From the NCBI GenBank assembly GCA_013372875.1, contig JABXIW010000283.1, positions 1-21,784 on the forward strand: DNA of 21,784 bases. Direction: 5' to 3'. Under the pieces are notes generated by a model. It did not search any database, had not been told where the DNA came from, and saw only the letters and a list, made by a program, of their open reading frames with translations. The stretch is from Gammaproteobacteria bacterium (GTDB taxonomy: Bacteria; Pseudomonadota; Gammaproteobacteria; Enterobacterales; Kangiellaceae). The position numbers and the translations under genes are program-made. Of the stretch, positions 14,949-21,784 are shown piece by piece (position 1 is the first letter of the stretch; each line of letters starts with the position of its first letter).

Positions 14949-16636
14949 AGCAACTCCTCAAGCTCATTTACGTTATCTAAAACAATATCCGCACCGAACT
15001 CATACAGCTTCTCATCACCAATGCCTATCGCTAGCGCACCTGCAGATTTGGCTGCAAGCATATCGTCAGGCGCATCACCCAACATCCAGGCAAGGTTGCA
15101 ACCATAGTAACTTTTGGCCTTTTTTATTCCTTCTGGGCTTGGTTTCGATACATCCACATCATCATCACTGACCAGCAAAGTATTAGACACAGTAATTAAG
15201 TTAAGCCCTTGCTCTGCTTCATTGCGCCCTCTGCCAGTAACGATGGCAGTTTTGATGGTTTTCGATCTGCTAATAAAAATTTGGTCCGATACGGTTCTAT
15301 TAATAAAGGGAGTTTCCTTGTTGAATAGTCCCTCTTGTGACTCACTACCAAGGTAGTATTGTTGAAAAACTTGCTTAATGGTTTCTAGCTCAATCGTTAA
15401 ACCAGATTGTTCCAGCAACGCTTGAGTTAATACCCAATCATTATTCAAACCACCTTGCGCTCGAGTGTCTGCAATCTGTTTTGGGGCTATTGTTTTCTCA
15501 GAAAAGTACTCAAACGTTTTAGCAATTGCTTGATCATAGCTATCAGAAGTGTCAATCAAGACGCCATCCATATCAAAACAGATCAACTCAGGCTCAAGCG
15601 CCAGTTTAAAAGCTGATAGTAACCGCTCTAAATAGAAAGGAATGGCCACCCTTATGGCTTCGATTGTTTTTCGTTCTGACAATCCCAACAAGCTAGTTTT
15701 AACCTGGATGTTAAATAACTTGCAGGCTGCCACTATCATCTTTAGACGTTTTTTGCTGCCTCTTATTAAGATGAAATTAGCTTGGCTATCATTAATGTTT
15801 AATCCAAATTTTGATAAATAACTGACTAGTTGCTCACGATTTTGCTTGATCTGCAGGCAATAATTTCTGACTTCTAAAGTTGCAGCTTGAGTAAATGCCG
15901 CTTGGGCTATCTGCATATTGGGTTGTGATAAGTTAAAAGGCAGTGCTAGCTTTTTATATTGGCTGACTATGTTTTTTTGCCCCAACAAATAGCCGACTCT
16001 AATCGCCGCTAAGCCATATGCTTTTGAAAGGGTTCTGAGCATTAACAGATTGTCGAACTGGTTAATTAACTCAAAGTAACTCCTTTCCAAATCAGTAAAC
16101 TCAACATAAGCACAATCGAGAAAAACATAAGCTCCTTTGGCTTGCGCTTGTTGGCAAATTCTCGCCAGATGCGCACTTGAAATCGTTTCGCCAGTTGGGT
16201 TGTTTGGGCTTGTAATTATGACAATCGAGTTATTTTCAATAGCATTTAATGTGGCCTCTTGATCGATATTCAGACTGTCCAGTGGCTCTATGACCTTCGC
16301 CTCAATTTGCCAAATATCTTTGCCATTCCAGTATTGGCTAAAGGCTGGCAAGGGTAAAATCAGCTTAAGATCATTCAGCTTGGCGAACTTGAACATCAAC
16401 TCAATCGCTTCATCGCCACCATTAGTCAGTAGAATTTCTTCTCTAGACATCTGGTATTGCTGAGCGATTAGTGTCTCTAGCTGATCTTTATTGGGGTACT
16501 TCCAGTAGTTTTTGACATTTGCTTTAACACCAGCTAACCATAGAGGTTTACTATCGGAGCGCTCATTAAAATCCAGTTTTAGTTCACCGTAACTGGCGCT
16601 TTTGTTTACTGCCATGGGCTTTAATTTTTGATTCAT
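14945..16636 (-). CDS. hisC: HisC aminotransferase fused to a HAD phosphatase
   Basis: 563 residues, two domains. HisC (about 1-348) is a PLP-dependent class I/II aminotransferase: LTNGGDEAIELMF, TSPNNPTGETIS, LDCAYVEF (Asp174, Tyr177) and RTLSKAYGLAAIRVGY with PLP lysine Lys205. It makes histidinol phosphate from imidazole acetol phosphate. The C-terminal HAD domain (about 350-563) has ICFDMDGVLIDTSDSYDQA (nucleophile Asp355, acid/base Asp357), VTGRG (Thr467), SKPSPEG (Lys498) and LGDAPDDM, with a helical cap between motifs I and II, subfamily IA style. The natural inference is histidinol-phosphate phosphatase, the one activity otherwise missing from the operon. A good AGAGG precedes the ATG by seven bases. 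Nine bases after hisG; overlaps hisB by four. Confidence 0.92.
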   Translation of the reverse strand: MNQKLKPMAVNKSASYGELKLDFNERSDSKPLWLAGVKANVKNYWKYPNKDQLETLIAQQYQMSREEILLTNGGDEAIELMFKFAKLNDLKLILPLPAFSQYWNGKDIWQIEAKVIEPLDSLNIDQEATLNAIENNSIVIITSPNNPTGETISSAHLARICQQAQAKGAYVFLDCAYVEFTDLERSYFELINQFDNLLMLRTLSKAYGLAAIRVGYLLGQKNIVSQYKKLALPFNLSQPNMQIAQAAFTQAATLEVRNYCLQIKQNREQLVSYLSKFGLNINDSQANFILIRGSKKRLKMIVAACKLFNIQVKTSLLGLSERKTIEAIRVAIPFYLERLLSAFKLALEPELICFDMDGVLIDTSDSYDQAIAKTFEYFSEKTIAPKQIADTRAQGGLNNDWVLTQALLEQSGLTIELETIKQVFQQYYLGSESQEGLFNKETPFINRTVSDQIFISRSKTIKTAIVTGRGRNEAEQGLNLITVSNTLLVSDDDVDVSKPSPEGIKKAKSYYGCNLAWMLGDAPDDMLAAKSAGALAIGIGDEKLYEFGADIVLDNVNELEELL

Positions 16637-16645
16637 GAGGTTCCT

Positions 16646-17494
16646 CTACAATATTTTTCTAATTGGTGTTTCTAAGATATCCGTTGCCCCTGCAGCCGTT
16701 AATTGAGGTAGCAAATCTTTGATCAAACGTCTCTCAATAGCCGCTTTTATGGCAAAACCATCCGCCTTATAGAGCTGACTCACCGTTGGAGAGCGCATGG
16801 CAGGTAGTAAAGCCACCACCTGCTCAATGTTACGGTTGGTACAATTCATCTCTAGCAAGACCCTTTTGCGACCATTCATCACGCCTCGCATCAAAAGTAA
16901 TAGATCATCGATTTGTTTTTTCTTGTCAGGGTTATTCAGTACCGCTTTATTAGCGATCAATTGAGTCGAGCTTTGCATGGCCGTGCCCACAATTTTCAAG
17001 CGATTAGCCCTAATGGTTGAGCCCGTACTGGTATTGTCGATAACCATATCTGCATCTTCTGGCGGGAAAACTTCGGTTGCACCATAAGCTCTTAATAGCT
17101 GATAGTTAACCCCAAGTGAATCCAGATAATTTTCCGCTATCTGTTGGTACTCAGAAGCAACGATCAATGGCTTTTGTTTTATTTGTTGCCAATCCCACTC
17201 TTCAGGTATGCAAGCCACAATGTTTACTGGGTTAAAGCCGAGATCTTCTAATATCTCCACATCAGCACTTTGCTCGACAATCCAGTCCATTCCCGCAAAG
17301 CCAATATCGTGTTGGCCTAGCGCCACCATTTCTGGAATATTCTGGCTTTTCAATAACTTAACTTCGATATCACAACCAAATAAGCTAGGTCGATAATTGC
17401 GACTATCACCAATCAAAGTTAAGCCAATATCCGAAAGTAACTCTGCTACTTTTGTATAGAGCTTACCTTTTGGGATCACCATCTTTAATGTCAT
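16646..17494 (-). CDS. hisG: ATP phosphoribosyltransferase, long form
   Basis: 282 residues, the length of the long HisG form that carries a C-terminal ACT-like regulatory domain (about 208-282) and does not need HisZ. HisG joins ATP and PRPP in the first committed step and is normally feedback-inhibited by histidine. Key segments: VIPKGKLYTKVAELL at the N terminus, ALGQHDIGFAGMDWI, the PRPP-binding loop ADMVIDNTSTGSTIRANRLK (148-167), and LLPAMRSPTVSQLY in the regulatory domain. GGAG lies about ten bases upstream of the ATG at 17494. It is the first structural gene of the his operon and lies just after a two-stage leader. Confidence 0.95.
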   Translation of the reverse strand: MTLKMVIPKGKLYTKVAELLSDIGLTLIGDSRNYRPSLFGCDIEVKLLKSQNIPEMVALGQHDIGFAGMDWIVEQSADVEILEDLGFNPVNIVACIPEEWDWQQIKQKPLIVASEYQQIAENYLDSLGVNYQLLRAYGATEVFPPEDADMVIDNTSTGSTIRANRLKIVGTAMQSSTQLIANKAVLNNPDKKKQIDDLLLLMRGVMNGRKRVLLEMNCTNRNIEQVVALLPAMRSPTVSQLYKADGFAIKAAIERRLIKDLLPQLTAAGATDILETPIRKIL

Positions 17495-17532
17495 TTTTTC
17501 TCTCCAAATAATTAAATTTCACTGCTGCAAAC

Positions 17533-17567
17533 AAAAACCCCGCTGACCTTTCGGTGCAACGGGGTTT
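17533..17567 (-). terminator. His attenuator terminator 2
   Basis: On the minus strand AAACCCCG (17567-17560) pairs with CGGGGTTT (17542-17535). The stem continues TTG/CAG, skips a bulged C, then ACC/GGT closed by a GAAA tetraloop at 17552-17549: about 14 pairs in all. Five T follow (17537-17533, three of them in the stem), then GTTT. The left arm contains CCGTTGC (17562-17556), which can instead pair perfectly with GCAACGG (17610-17604) inside leader peptide 2, an antiterminator. Confidence 0.85.
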
Positions 17568-17588
17568 AAAAAATGCTTTAAATCTTAC

Positions 17589-17657
17589 TCAATACCAAGC
17601 CCACCGTTGCCAATGCAAAGTGTGATGATGGTGTACCGAGTTAAAAATCAAGTTCAT
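17589..17657 (-). CDS. Second his leader peptide, 22 residues, with His and Trp runs
   Basis: It begins MNLIFNSV, continues HHHHTLH, and ends WQRWAWY before TGA at 17591-17589. Five of 22 residues are His (four consecutive, codons CAC CAT CAT CAC), three are Trp. No convincing Shine-Dalgarno precedes the ATG. Its 3' half overlaps the antiterminator segment GCAACGG, and terminator 2 follows 21 bases after its stop. A ribosome stalled on the four His codons would leave GCAACGG free to pair with the terminator's left arm; a ribosome that reaches the stop would cover it. A small local stem TTGC-ATTG-GCAA (17618-17607) could sequester it in the absence of translation. Peptide and hairpins together make a his attenuator. 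Confidence 0.75.
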   Translation of the reverse strand: MNLIFNSVHHHHTLHWQRWAWY

Positions 17658-17683
17658 AATGTTACTACTAGTTTATTCCAAAC

Positions 17684-17712
17684 AAAAAAAGCCCCGCAAA
17701 ATGCAGGGCTTT
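17684..17712 (-). terminator. His attenuator terminator 1
   Basis: On the minus strand AAAGCCCTGCA (17712-17702) pairs with TGCGGGGCTTT (17698-17688) around a TTT loop: 11 pairs with one G-U. Seven T follow from 17690 to 17684. The left-arm segment AGCCCTGC can alternatively pair with GCGGGGT (17754-17748), the last codons of leader peptide 1. That segment repeats the GCGGGG of the terminator's own right arm, as expected of a competitor in attenuation. Confidence 0.88.
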
Positions 17713-17745
17713 AAAATTCAAATTAATCGATTATTTTAAGCAATA

Positions 17746-17805
17746 TCACCCCGCCATCAAATTTTTATGATGGTGATGATGGTTTTGTGCTTGCAAAATA
17801 ATCAT
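17746..17805 (-). CDS. hisL: First his leader peptide, 19 residues with five consecutive His
   Basis: The peptide is MIILQAQNHHHHHKNLMAG, ending TGA at 17748-17746. Its His codons (CAT CAT CAC CAT CAT, 17781-17767) play the part of the seven His in the E. coli HisL. The structure is the classical one. ATCACC within the His codons (17777-17772) can pair with GGTGAT (17750-17745); GCGGGGT (17754-17748) can pair with AGCCCTGC (17710-17703); the latter otherwise forms terminator 1. Ribosomes stalled on His favour the middle pairing and let polymerase through. An in-frame ATG at 17835 would give a 29-residue version. Neither start has a ribosome-binding site, so the message may begin at the AUG itself. 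Confidence 0.85.
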   Translation of the reverse strand: MIILQAQNHHHHHKNLMAG

Positions 17806-17811
17806 GGAATA

Positions 17812-17840
17812 ATTTAAACCCAGCTTTCGCTTCATTGCAA
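17812..17840 (-). promoter_or_regulatory. Possible his operon promoter
   Basis: TTGCAA (17840-17835) and TTAAAT (17817-17812) are exactly 17 bases apart and each matches 4/6 of the sigma-70 consensus; an A7 tract lies just upstream, like an UP element. The expected start falls near 17805, the A of the first leader ATG, giving a leaderless transcript. If wrong, the his genes must be read from the ftsB-ispD transcript, since I see no terminator between the ispD stop at 17849 and the leader. Confidence 0.35.
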
Positions 17841-17848
17841 GAATTTTT

Positions 17849-18559
17849 TTAATGACTTAAAGAAATGGAAGCTAGGATTAGATCTTCCTGTTCGGTTACT
17901 TTGATATTGTGTTTTGAGCCAACCACTAAACTTGGATGAAAACCTTGTGCTTCCATGGCTGATGCTTCATCGGTAATGTTTATCCCGTTAACTTTTGACT
18001 GTTCAATAGATGCAGCAAGTTTACTCACTGGAAAAAACTGCGGTGTTTGCGCCAGCCAAATGGTTTCGCGCGGAATGGTTTTATCGATGGTTTGTTGATT
18101 GTTGGTTACTTTGACTGTGTCAAAAGAAGGCACTGCCAATATGACCCCATCGGGCGAAGTGTTTTTTGCAATAAGCAAATTATCGATATGCAAGCTATAA
18201 AGGCAAGGCCTTGCTGCATCATGCACCATGACCCAATCATTCTCGCCGCCCAATTCCTTAATCGCTGCCAGGCCATTAGCCACGGAGTCAGCACGCTCGT
18301 CACCGCCAGCAACAGGTATAATTTTCGAGTGCTTAGCAACTTCTAACTCTGCCCAGTGTTGATCCTGAGGGTGCAAAGCCACGATTACCTTGTGTATTCC
18401 AGGGTGTTTAAGAAAATTACTCAGGCTATGTTCTAAAATGGTTTGATTGCCAATAGCGAGATATTGTTTAGGGATTTCTGAGTCCATGCGCGAGCCAATC
18501 CCTGCGGCAGGGATCAAGGCCCAAACTTTAGTCTCTGAGCTTGCCTCGTGCGATGACAT
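17849..18559 (-). CDS. ispD: IspD, 2-C-methyl-D-erythritol 4-phosphate cytidylyltransferase
   Basis: 236 residues, normal length. IspD joins CTP and methylerythritol 4-phosphate to give CDP-ME, step three of the MEP pathway. The nucleotidyltransferase motif is ALIPAAGIGSRMDSEIPKQYL, with the CTP-binding Gly-rich loop, Arg24 and Lys31. HDAARPC (113-119), AVPSFDTVKVT, ETIWLAQTPQFF and ITDEASAMEAQG complete the family pattern. The ATG directly abuts the stop of ftsB. Its usual partner ispF is displaced by about 7.3 kb of his genes. An apparent his leader begins within about 45 bases of its stop. Confidence 0.96.
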   Translation of the reverse strand: MSSHEASSETKVWALIPAAGIGSRMDSEIPKQYLAIGNQTILEHSLSNFLKHPGIHKVIVALHPQDQHWAELEVAKHSKIIPVAGGDERADSVANGLAAIKELGGENDWVMVHDAARPCLYSLHIDNLLIAKNTSPDGVILAVPSFDTVKVTNNQQTIDKTIPRETIWLAQTPQFFPVSKLAASIEQSKVNGINITDEASAMEAQGFHPSLVVGSKHNIKVTEQEDLILASISLSH

Positions 18560-18841
18560 CTAGTGGGACTCTTTCTTCAAAATTCGGAAAAACGTTTCAC
18601 CCTCTTTAATCATTCCAAGCTGGTAGCGGGCTCTTTCTTCCACAGCATCAGTTCCTTTGCGTAAATCTTTAATTTCAGCCAGCAGCTTTTGATTACGGTT
18701 CAGCAATTCACTGTTTTCGGATTTAATTAACTCAATTTTTTGATGTTGCAGCTCAATTTGCTGAAAAGAGGACTGACCGAACCAAATTCGGTATTGTAGT
18801 GTTGCCAATATCAGCAACAATGTTACGGCTATCCACTTCAT
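18560..18841 (-). CDS. ftsB: FtsB, cell division protein
   Basis: 93 residues, matching FtsB in size and plan: a short cytoplasmic start, one transmembrane segment (MKWIAVTLLLILATLQYRIW, 1-20), then a leucine-zipper-like coiled coil (about 28-64: IELQHQKIELIKSENSELLN) and a short periplasmic tail, EERARYQLGMIKEGETFFRI. FtsB forms a complex with FtsL and FtsQ that controls septal peptidoglycan synthesis. Position between eno and ispD is the rule in gammaproteobacteria. Its stop is immediately followed by the ispD start, so the two are co-translated. A terminator-like palindrome separates it from eno. Confidence 0.95.
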   Translation of the reverse strand: MKWIAVTLLLILATLQYRIWFGQSSFQQIELQHQKIELIKSENSELLNRNQKLLAEIKDLRKGTDAVEERARYQLGMIKEGETFFRILKKESH

Positions 18842-18880
18842 GTCGTTACTTTATCAAATTTTAATAACTTTTCTATAGTT

Positions 18881-18904
18881 TAAAGGGCTCAATTGAGCCC
18901 TTTA
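18881..18904 (-). terminator. Terminator-like palindrome downstream of eno
   Basis: TAAAGGGCTCAATTGAGCCC plus TTTA is a perfect 24-base palindrome that begins five bases after the eno stop (18909). As RNA it folds to a stem of AAAGGGCTC/GAGCCCTTT with a minimal loop. Only three T follow the GC-rich part on the minus strand (TTTAAACT), so termination may be partial, leaving some read-through to ftsB-ispD. Confidence 0.6.
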
Positions 18905-18908
18905 AGAT

Positions 18909-20186
<1,278 letters not shown>

Positions 20187-20258
20187 TTATTCCTCTACGC
20201 AAAGTCTGCAAAGTTGAATCTTTTTGTTAAAATTTATTGAAATTTGCTCAATTACCAT
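20187..20258 (-). CDS. Possible leader ORF upstream of eno (23 codons)
   Basis: An ATG at 20258 follows GGAGG (20270-20266) with ideal seven-base spacing, a stronger site than that of eno. The predicted peptide begins MVIEQISINFN and ends CRLCVEE, with stop TAA at 20189-20187. The stop is in frame with eno and three bases before its GTG, overlapping the eno ribosome-binding site. It has two Cys codons but no runs of one amino acid. It could be a translational-coupling leader; a chance ORF is quite possible. Confidence 0.35.
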   Translation of the reverse strand: MVIEQISINFNKKIQLCRLCVEE

Positions 20259-20283
20259 TTGGTAACCTCCGCAATTTCAATAA
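20234..20283 (-). promoter_or_regulatory. Nested inverted repeats in the eno leader
   Basis: Outer arms CAATTTCAATAA (20272-20283) and TTATTGAAATTTG (20234-20246) are complementary except for one bulge; inner arms TTACC (20252-20256) and GGTAA (20261-20265) pair around four bases. As RNA this makes a long hairpin that contains the GGAGG and ATG of the small ORF; as DNA it could be an operator. No ligand or protein can be assigned from sequence alone. Confidence 0.4.
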
Positions 20284-20345
20284 GTTTTGCCTCAAGCTTC
20301 TAACTTTTCGTCATTTGCTATTTCTTAATTAATAAAATCTATTCG

Positions 20346-20362
20346 CCCCTATTTTATAGGGG
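20346..20362 (-). terminator. Hairpin downstream of kdsA
   Basis: CCCCTAT pairs with ATAGGGG around a three-base loop, starting nine bases after the kdsA stop (20371). The following bases are CGAATAGATTTT, so the T-run is displaced; this is a weak or Rho-assisted terminator, or a 3'-end stabiliser. Confidence 0.45.
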
Positions 20363-20370
20363 TCACGCAA

Positions 20371-21231
20371 TTAAATCAGATTACCGCAACCAAACTCGGT
20401 TATAGAATCTTCCACAAAACCTGCATTTTTCACCACCGTATCCAGCTTTTTCATAGTCGCTAACATTTCTTCAATGCGATACATTGGGAATGAGTTAGGA
20501 CCATCACATTTAGCAATCGCTGGATCGGGGTGCGACTCCATAAAGACACCCGAAACTCCAGCAGCAATCGCTGCGCGAGTTAATACTGGGATCACTTCAC
20601 GCAAACCACCAGAAGATGAGCCTTGACCACCTGGCAACTGCGCCGAATGAGTCGCGTCATACACGATTGGTACACCAGACTCTCTCATAATGGATAGAGA
20701 GCGCATATCAGACACAAGGTTGTTATAGCCAAAAGAAACACCGCGCTCGCAAATCATCACGTGTTCATTACCGGTTTCTTTGGCTTTATCGATCACGTTT
20801 TTCATGTCCCAAGGCGATAAGAATTGACCTTTTTTGATATTCACCGGAATACCTGGTTCACAGACTCGACGAATAAAATTGGTTTGGCGACATAAAAATG
20901 CAGGCGTTTGCATCACATCCACCACATCAGCCACTTCCTGCATTGGCGTATCTTCATGCACATCCGTTAGCACTGGCACGCCCACTTGGTCTTTAACTTT
21001 TTGCAGAATTTTCAAACCATTTTCTATGCCAGGACCGCGAAAACTTTTGCTGGATGAACGGTTAGCCTTATCGAATGATGACTTATAAATATAAGGAATA
21101 TCTAAACGGTCAGTGATTTCTTTCATGTAACCCGCGGTATCGATAGCCAATTGTTCGCTTTCGATCACACATGGACCACAGATCAAGAAAAACGGTTGAT
21201 CCAGTCCAACTTCCCAGTCTAATAATTTCAT
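20371..21231 (-). CDS. kdsA: KdsA, 3-deoxy-D-manno-octulosonate 8-phosphate synthase, metal-dependent type
   Basis: 286 residues. It condenses phosphoenolpyruvate with arabinose 5-phosphate to give KDO-8-phosphate for lipopolysaccharide. Motifs: [66 protein letters not shown] and [14 protein letters not shown]. It carries all four metal ligands known from the Aquifex enzyme: Cys21, His195, Glu232 (FMESHPDP) and Asp243 (KCDGP). E. coli and Pseudomonas enzymes have Asn at the Cys position (GGMNVLES) and work without metal. This one should therefore be class II, metal-dependent. It is 46 bases downstream of pyrG and upstream of eno, the standard order. Confidence 0.95.
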   Translation of the reverse strand: MKLLDWEVGLDQPFFLICGPCVIESEQLAIDTAGYMKEITDRLDIPYIYKSSFDKANRSSSKSFRGPGIENGLKILQKVKDQVGVPVLTDVHEDTPMQEVADVVDVMQTPAFLCRQTNFIRRVCEPGIPVNIKKGQFLSPWDMKNVIDKAKETGNEHVMICERGVSFGYNNLVSDMRSLSIMRESGVPIVYDATHSAQLPGGQGSSSGGLREVIPVLTRAAIAAGVSGVFMESHPDPAIAKCDGPNSFPMYRIEEMLATMKKLDTVVKNAGFVEDSITEFGCGNLI

Positions 21232-21277
21232 AAGCTAACCTGCTTTATTTCTAGCCATATTGTATAGCCAGTTATTA

Positions 21278-21784
21278 CTAGCTATTACTATCTCTTTGCG
21301 CCATAGCGGCTTCGACAAAAGCCTTAAACAATGGATGTCCATCCCTTGGGGTCGAAGTAAATTCTGGGTGGAATTGACAAGCTACATACCAAGGGTGATC
21401 TTTAAGCTCCACCATTTCCACTAACTTCTTCTCCGTTGAAGTACATGATACCACAAGACCAGCATCTTCAAGCTGCGGTAATAGATAGTTGTTAACTTCA
21501 TAGCGGTGACGATGACGCTCTTCCACCACCTCACTTTGATAGATGGCATGAGCTTTAGTGCCAGCTTTGATATCCGCAGGTTGCGCACCCAAGCGCATAG
21601 TACCACCAAGATCCGACTCATCTGAGCGCTCCATACGAGTACCATCAGCATCAACCCATTCGGTAATCAAACCTACCACTGGATTCGGGCTGTCAGGATT
21701 AAACTCGGTACTGTTGGCATTATCCATACCAGCTTTATGACGCGCATATTCAATGACAGCCACCTGCATTCCTAAGCAAATACC
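21278..21784 (-). CDS. pyrG: CTP synthase, C-terminal glutaminase part only
   Basis: The last 168 residues are visible; the gene continues beyond the right edge. PyrG aminates UTP to CTP with ammonia from glutamine. The window starts at [20 protein letters not shown], so the nucleophile Cys codon is at 21778-21776. [30 protein letters not shown] and [18 protein letters not shown] (catalytic His and Glu) match the amidotransferase domain. A Met codon a few residues after the Cys is internal and not a start. It heads the pyrG-kdsA-eno order. Confidence 0.96.
   Translation of the reverse strand, partial: GICLGMQVAVIEYARHKAGMDNANSTEFNPDSPNPVVGLITEWVDADGTRMERSDESDLGGTMRLGAQPADIKAGTKAHAIYQSEVVEERHRHRYEVNNYLLPQLEDAGLVVSCTSTEKKLVEMVELKDHPWYVACQFHPEFTSTPRDGHPLFKAFVEAAMAQRDSNS

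Noticed and set aside
14857..15171. Plus-strand ORF ending in a His run, which might be taken for a His-rich peptide
   Set aside because: It lies wholly antisense to hisB and hisC-HAD, whose coding potential is beyond doubt; the His run is the reverse of GATGATGATG-type Asp codons in the HAD domain.
17589..17657. A trp-type leader controlling a trp gene
   Set aside because: The downstream gene is hisG and the main run is His; Trp codons are secondary and coincide with the antiterminator. Kept only as a possible extra input.

Overview
This window looks like a chromosomal segment of a gammaproteobacterium of low to middling GC. Kangiella and its relatives are my best guess, from gene order and protein style only; I could not run a search. 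Evidence for a gammaproteobacterium: the block pyrG-kdsA-eno-ftsB-ispD, the block ispF-truD-surE-pcm-yqaA-nlpD, and the neighbourhood scpA-trpS-yciO-PHP phosphoesterase-yciB-yciI. There are no transposons, CRISPR arrays, tRNAs or rRNAs that I can see.

Layout. 1-1762 (minus): 5' end of scpA, then trpS. 1882-2873: a cold-shock/DUF1294 membrane protein (plus) whose stop codon overlaps that of a small DUF6122-like membrane protein (minus). 2886-4357 (minus): yciO and a PHP-domain phosphoesterase. 4459-6023 (plus): yciB, yciI, a bolA-like gene and a DUF2007 gene whose zinc-ribbon tail is split by a frameshift at a T8 run. 6029-21784: an almost unbroken run of minus-strand genes, transcribed from right to left: pyrG (partial), kdsA, eno, ftsB, ispD, a histidine leader region, hisG, hisC-HAD, hisB, hisH, hisF, hisA-hisI-hisE, hisD, ispF, truD, surE, pcm, yqaA, nlpD.

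The most interesting region is the his operon. It lies between ispD and ispF, genes that are normally adjacent. Seven ORFs carry all ten activities from PRPP and ATP to histidine, using two unusual fusions: HisA-HisI-HisE (three consecutive steps in one chain) and HisC with a C-terminal HAD phosphatase (two consecutive steps). In front of hisG I find two tandem His-rich leader peptides: 19 residues with five consecutive His, and 22 residues with four consecutive His plus a fifth His and three Trp. Each is followed by its own intrinsic terminator and a segment that could form an alternative antiterminator. This reads as a two-stage series attenuator, which I have not seen described for a his operon.

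Downstream, hisD is separated from ispF by only 16 bases. A hairpin there holds the hisD stop codon in its loop and the likely ispF ribosome-binding site in its 3' arm, so housekeeping genes may be tied to his expression. A second candidate regulatory leader precedes eno: a large hairpin and a 23-codon upstream ORF with a strong ribosome-binding site.
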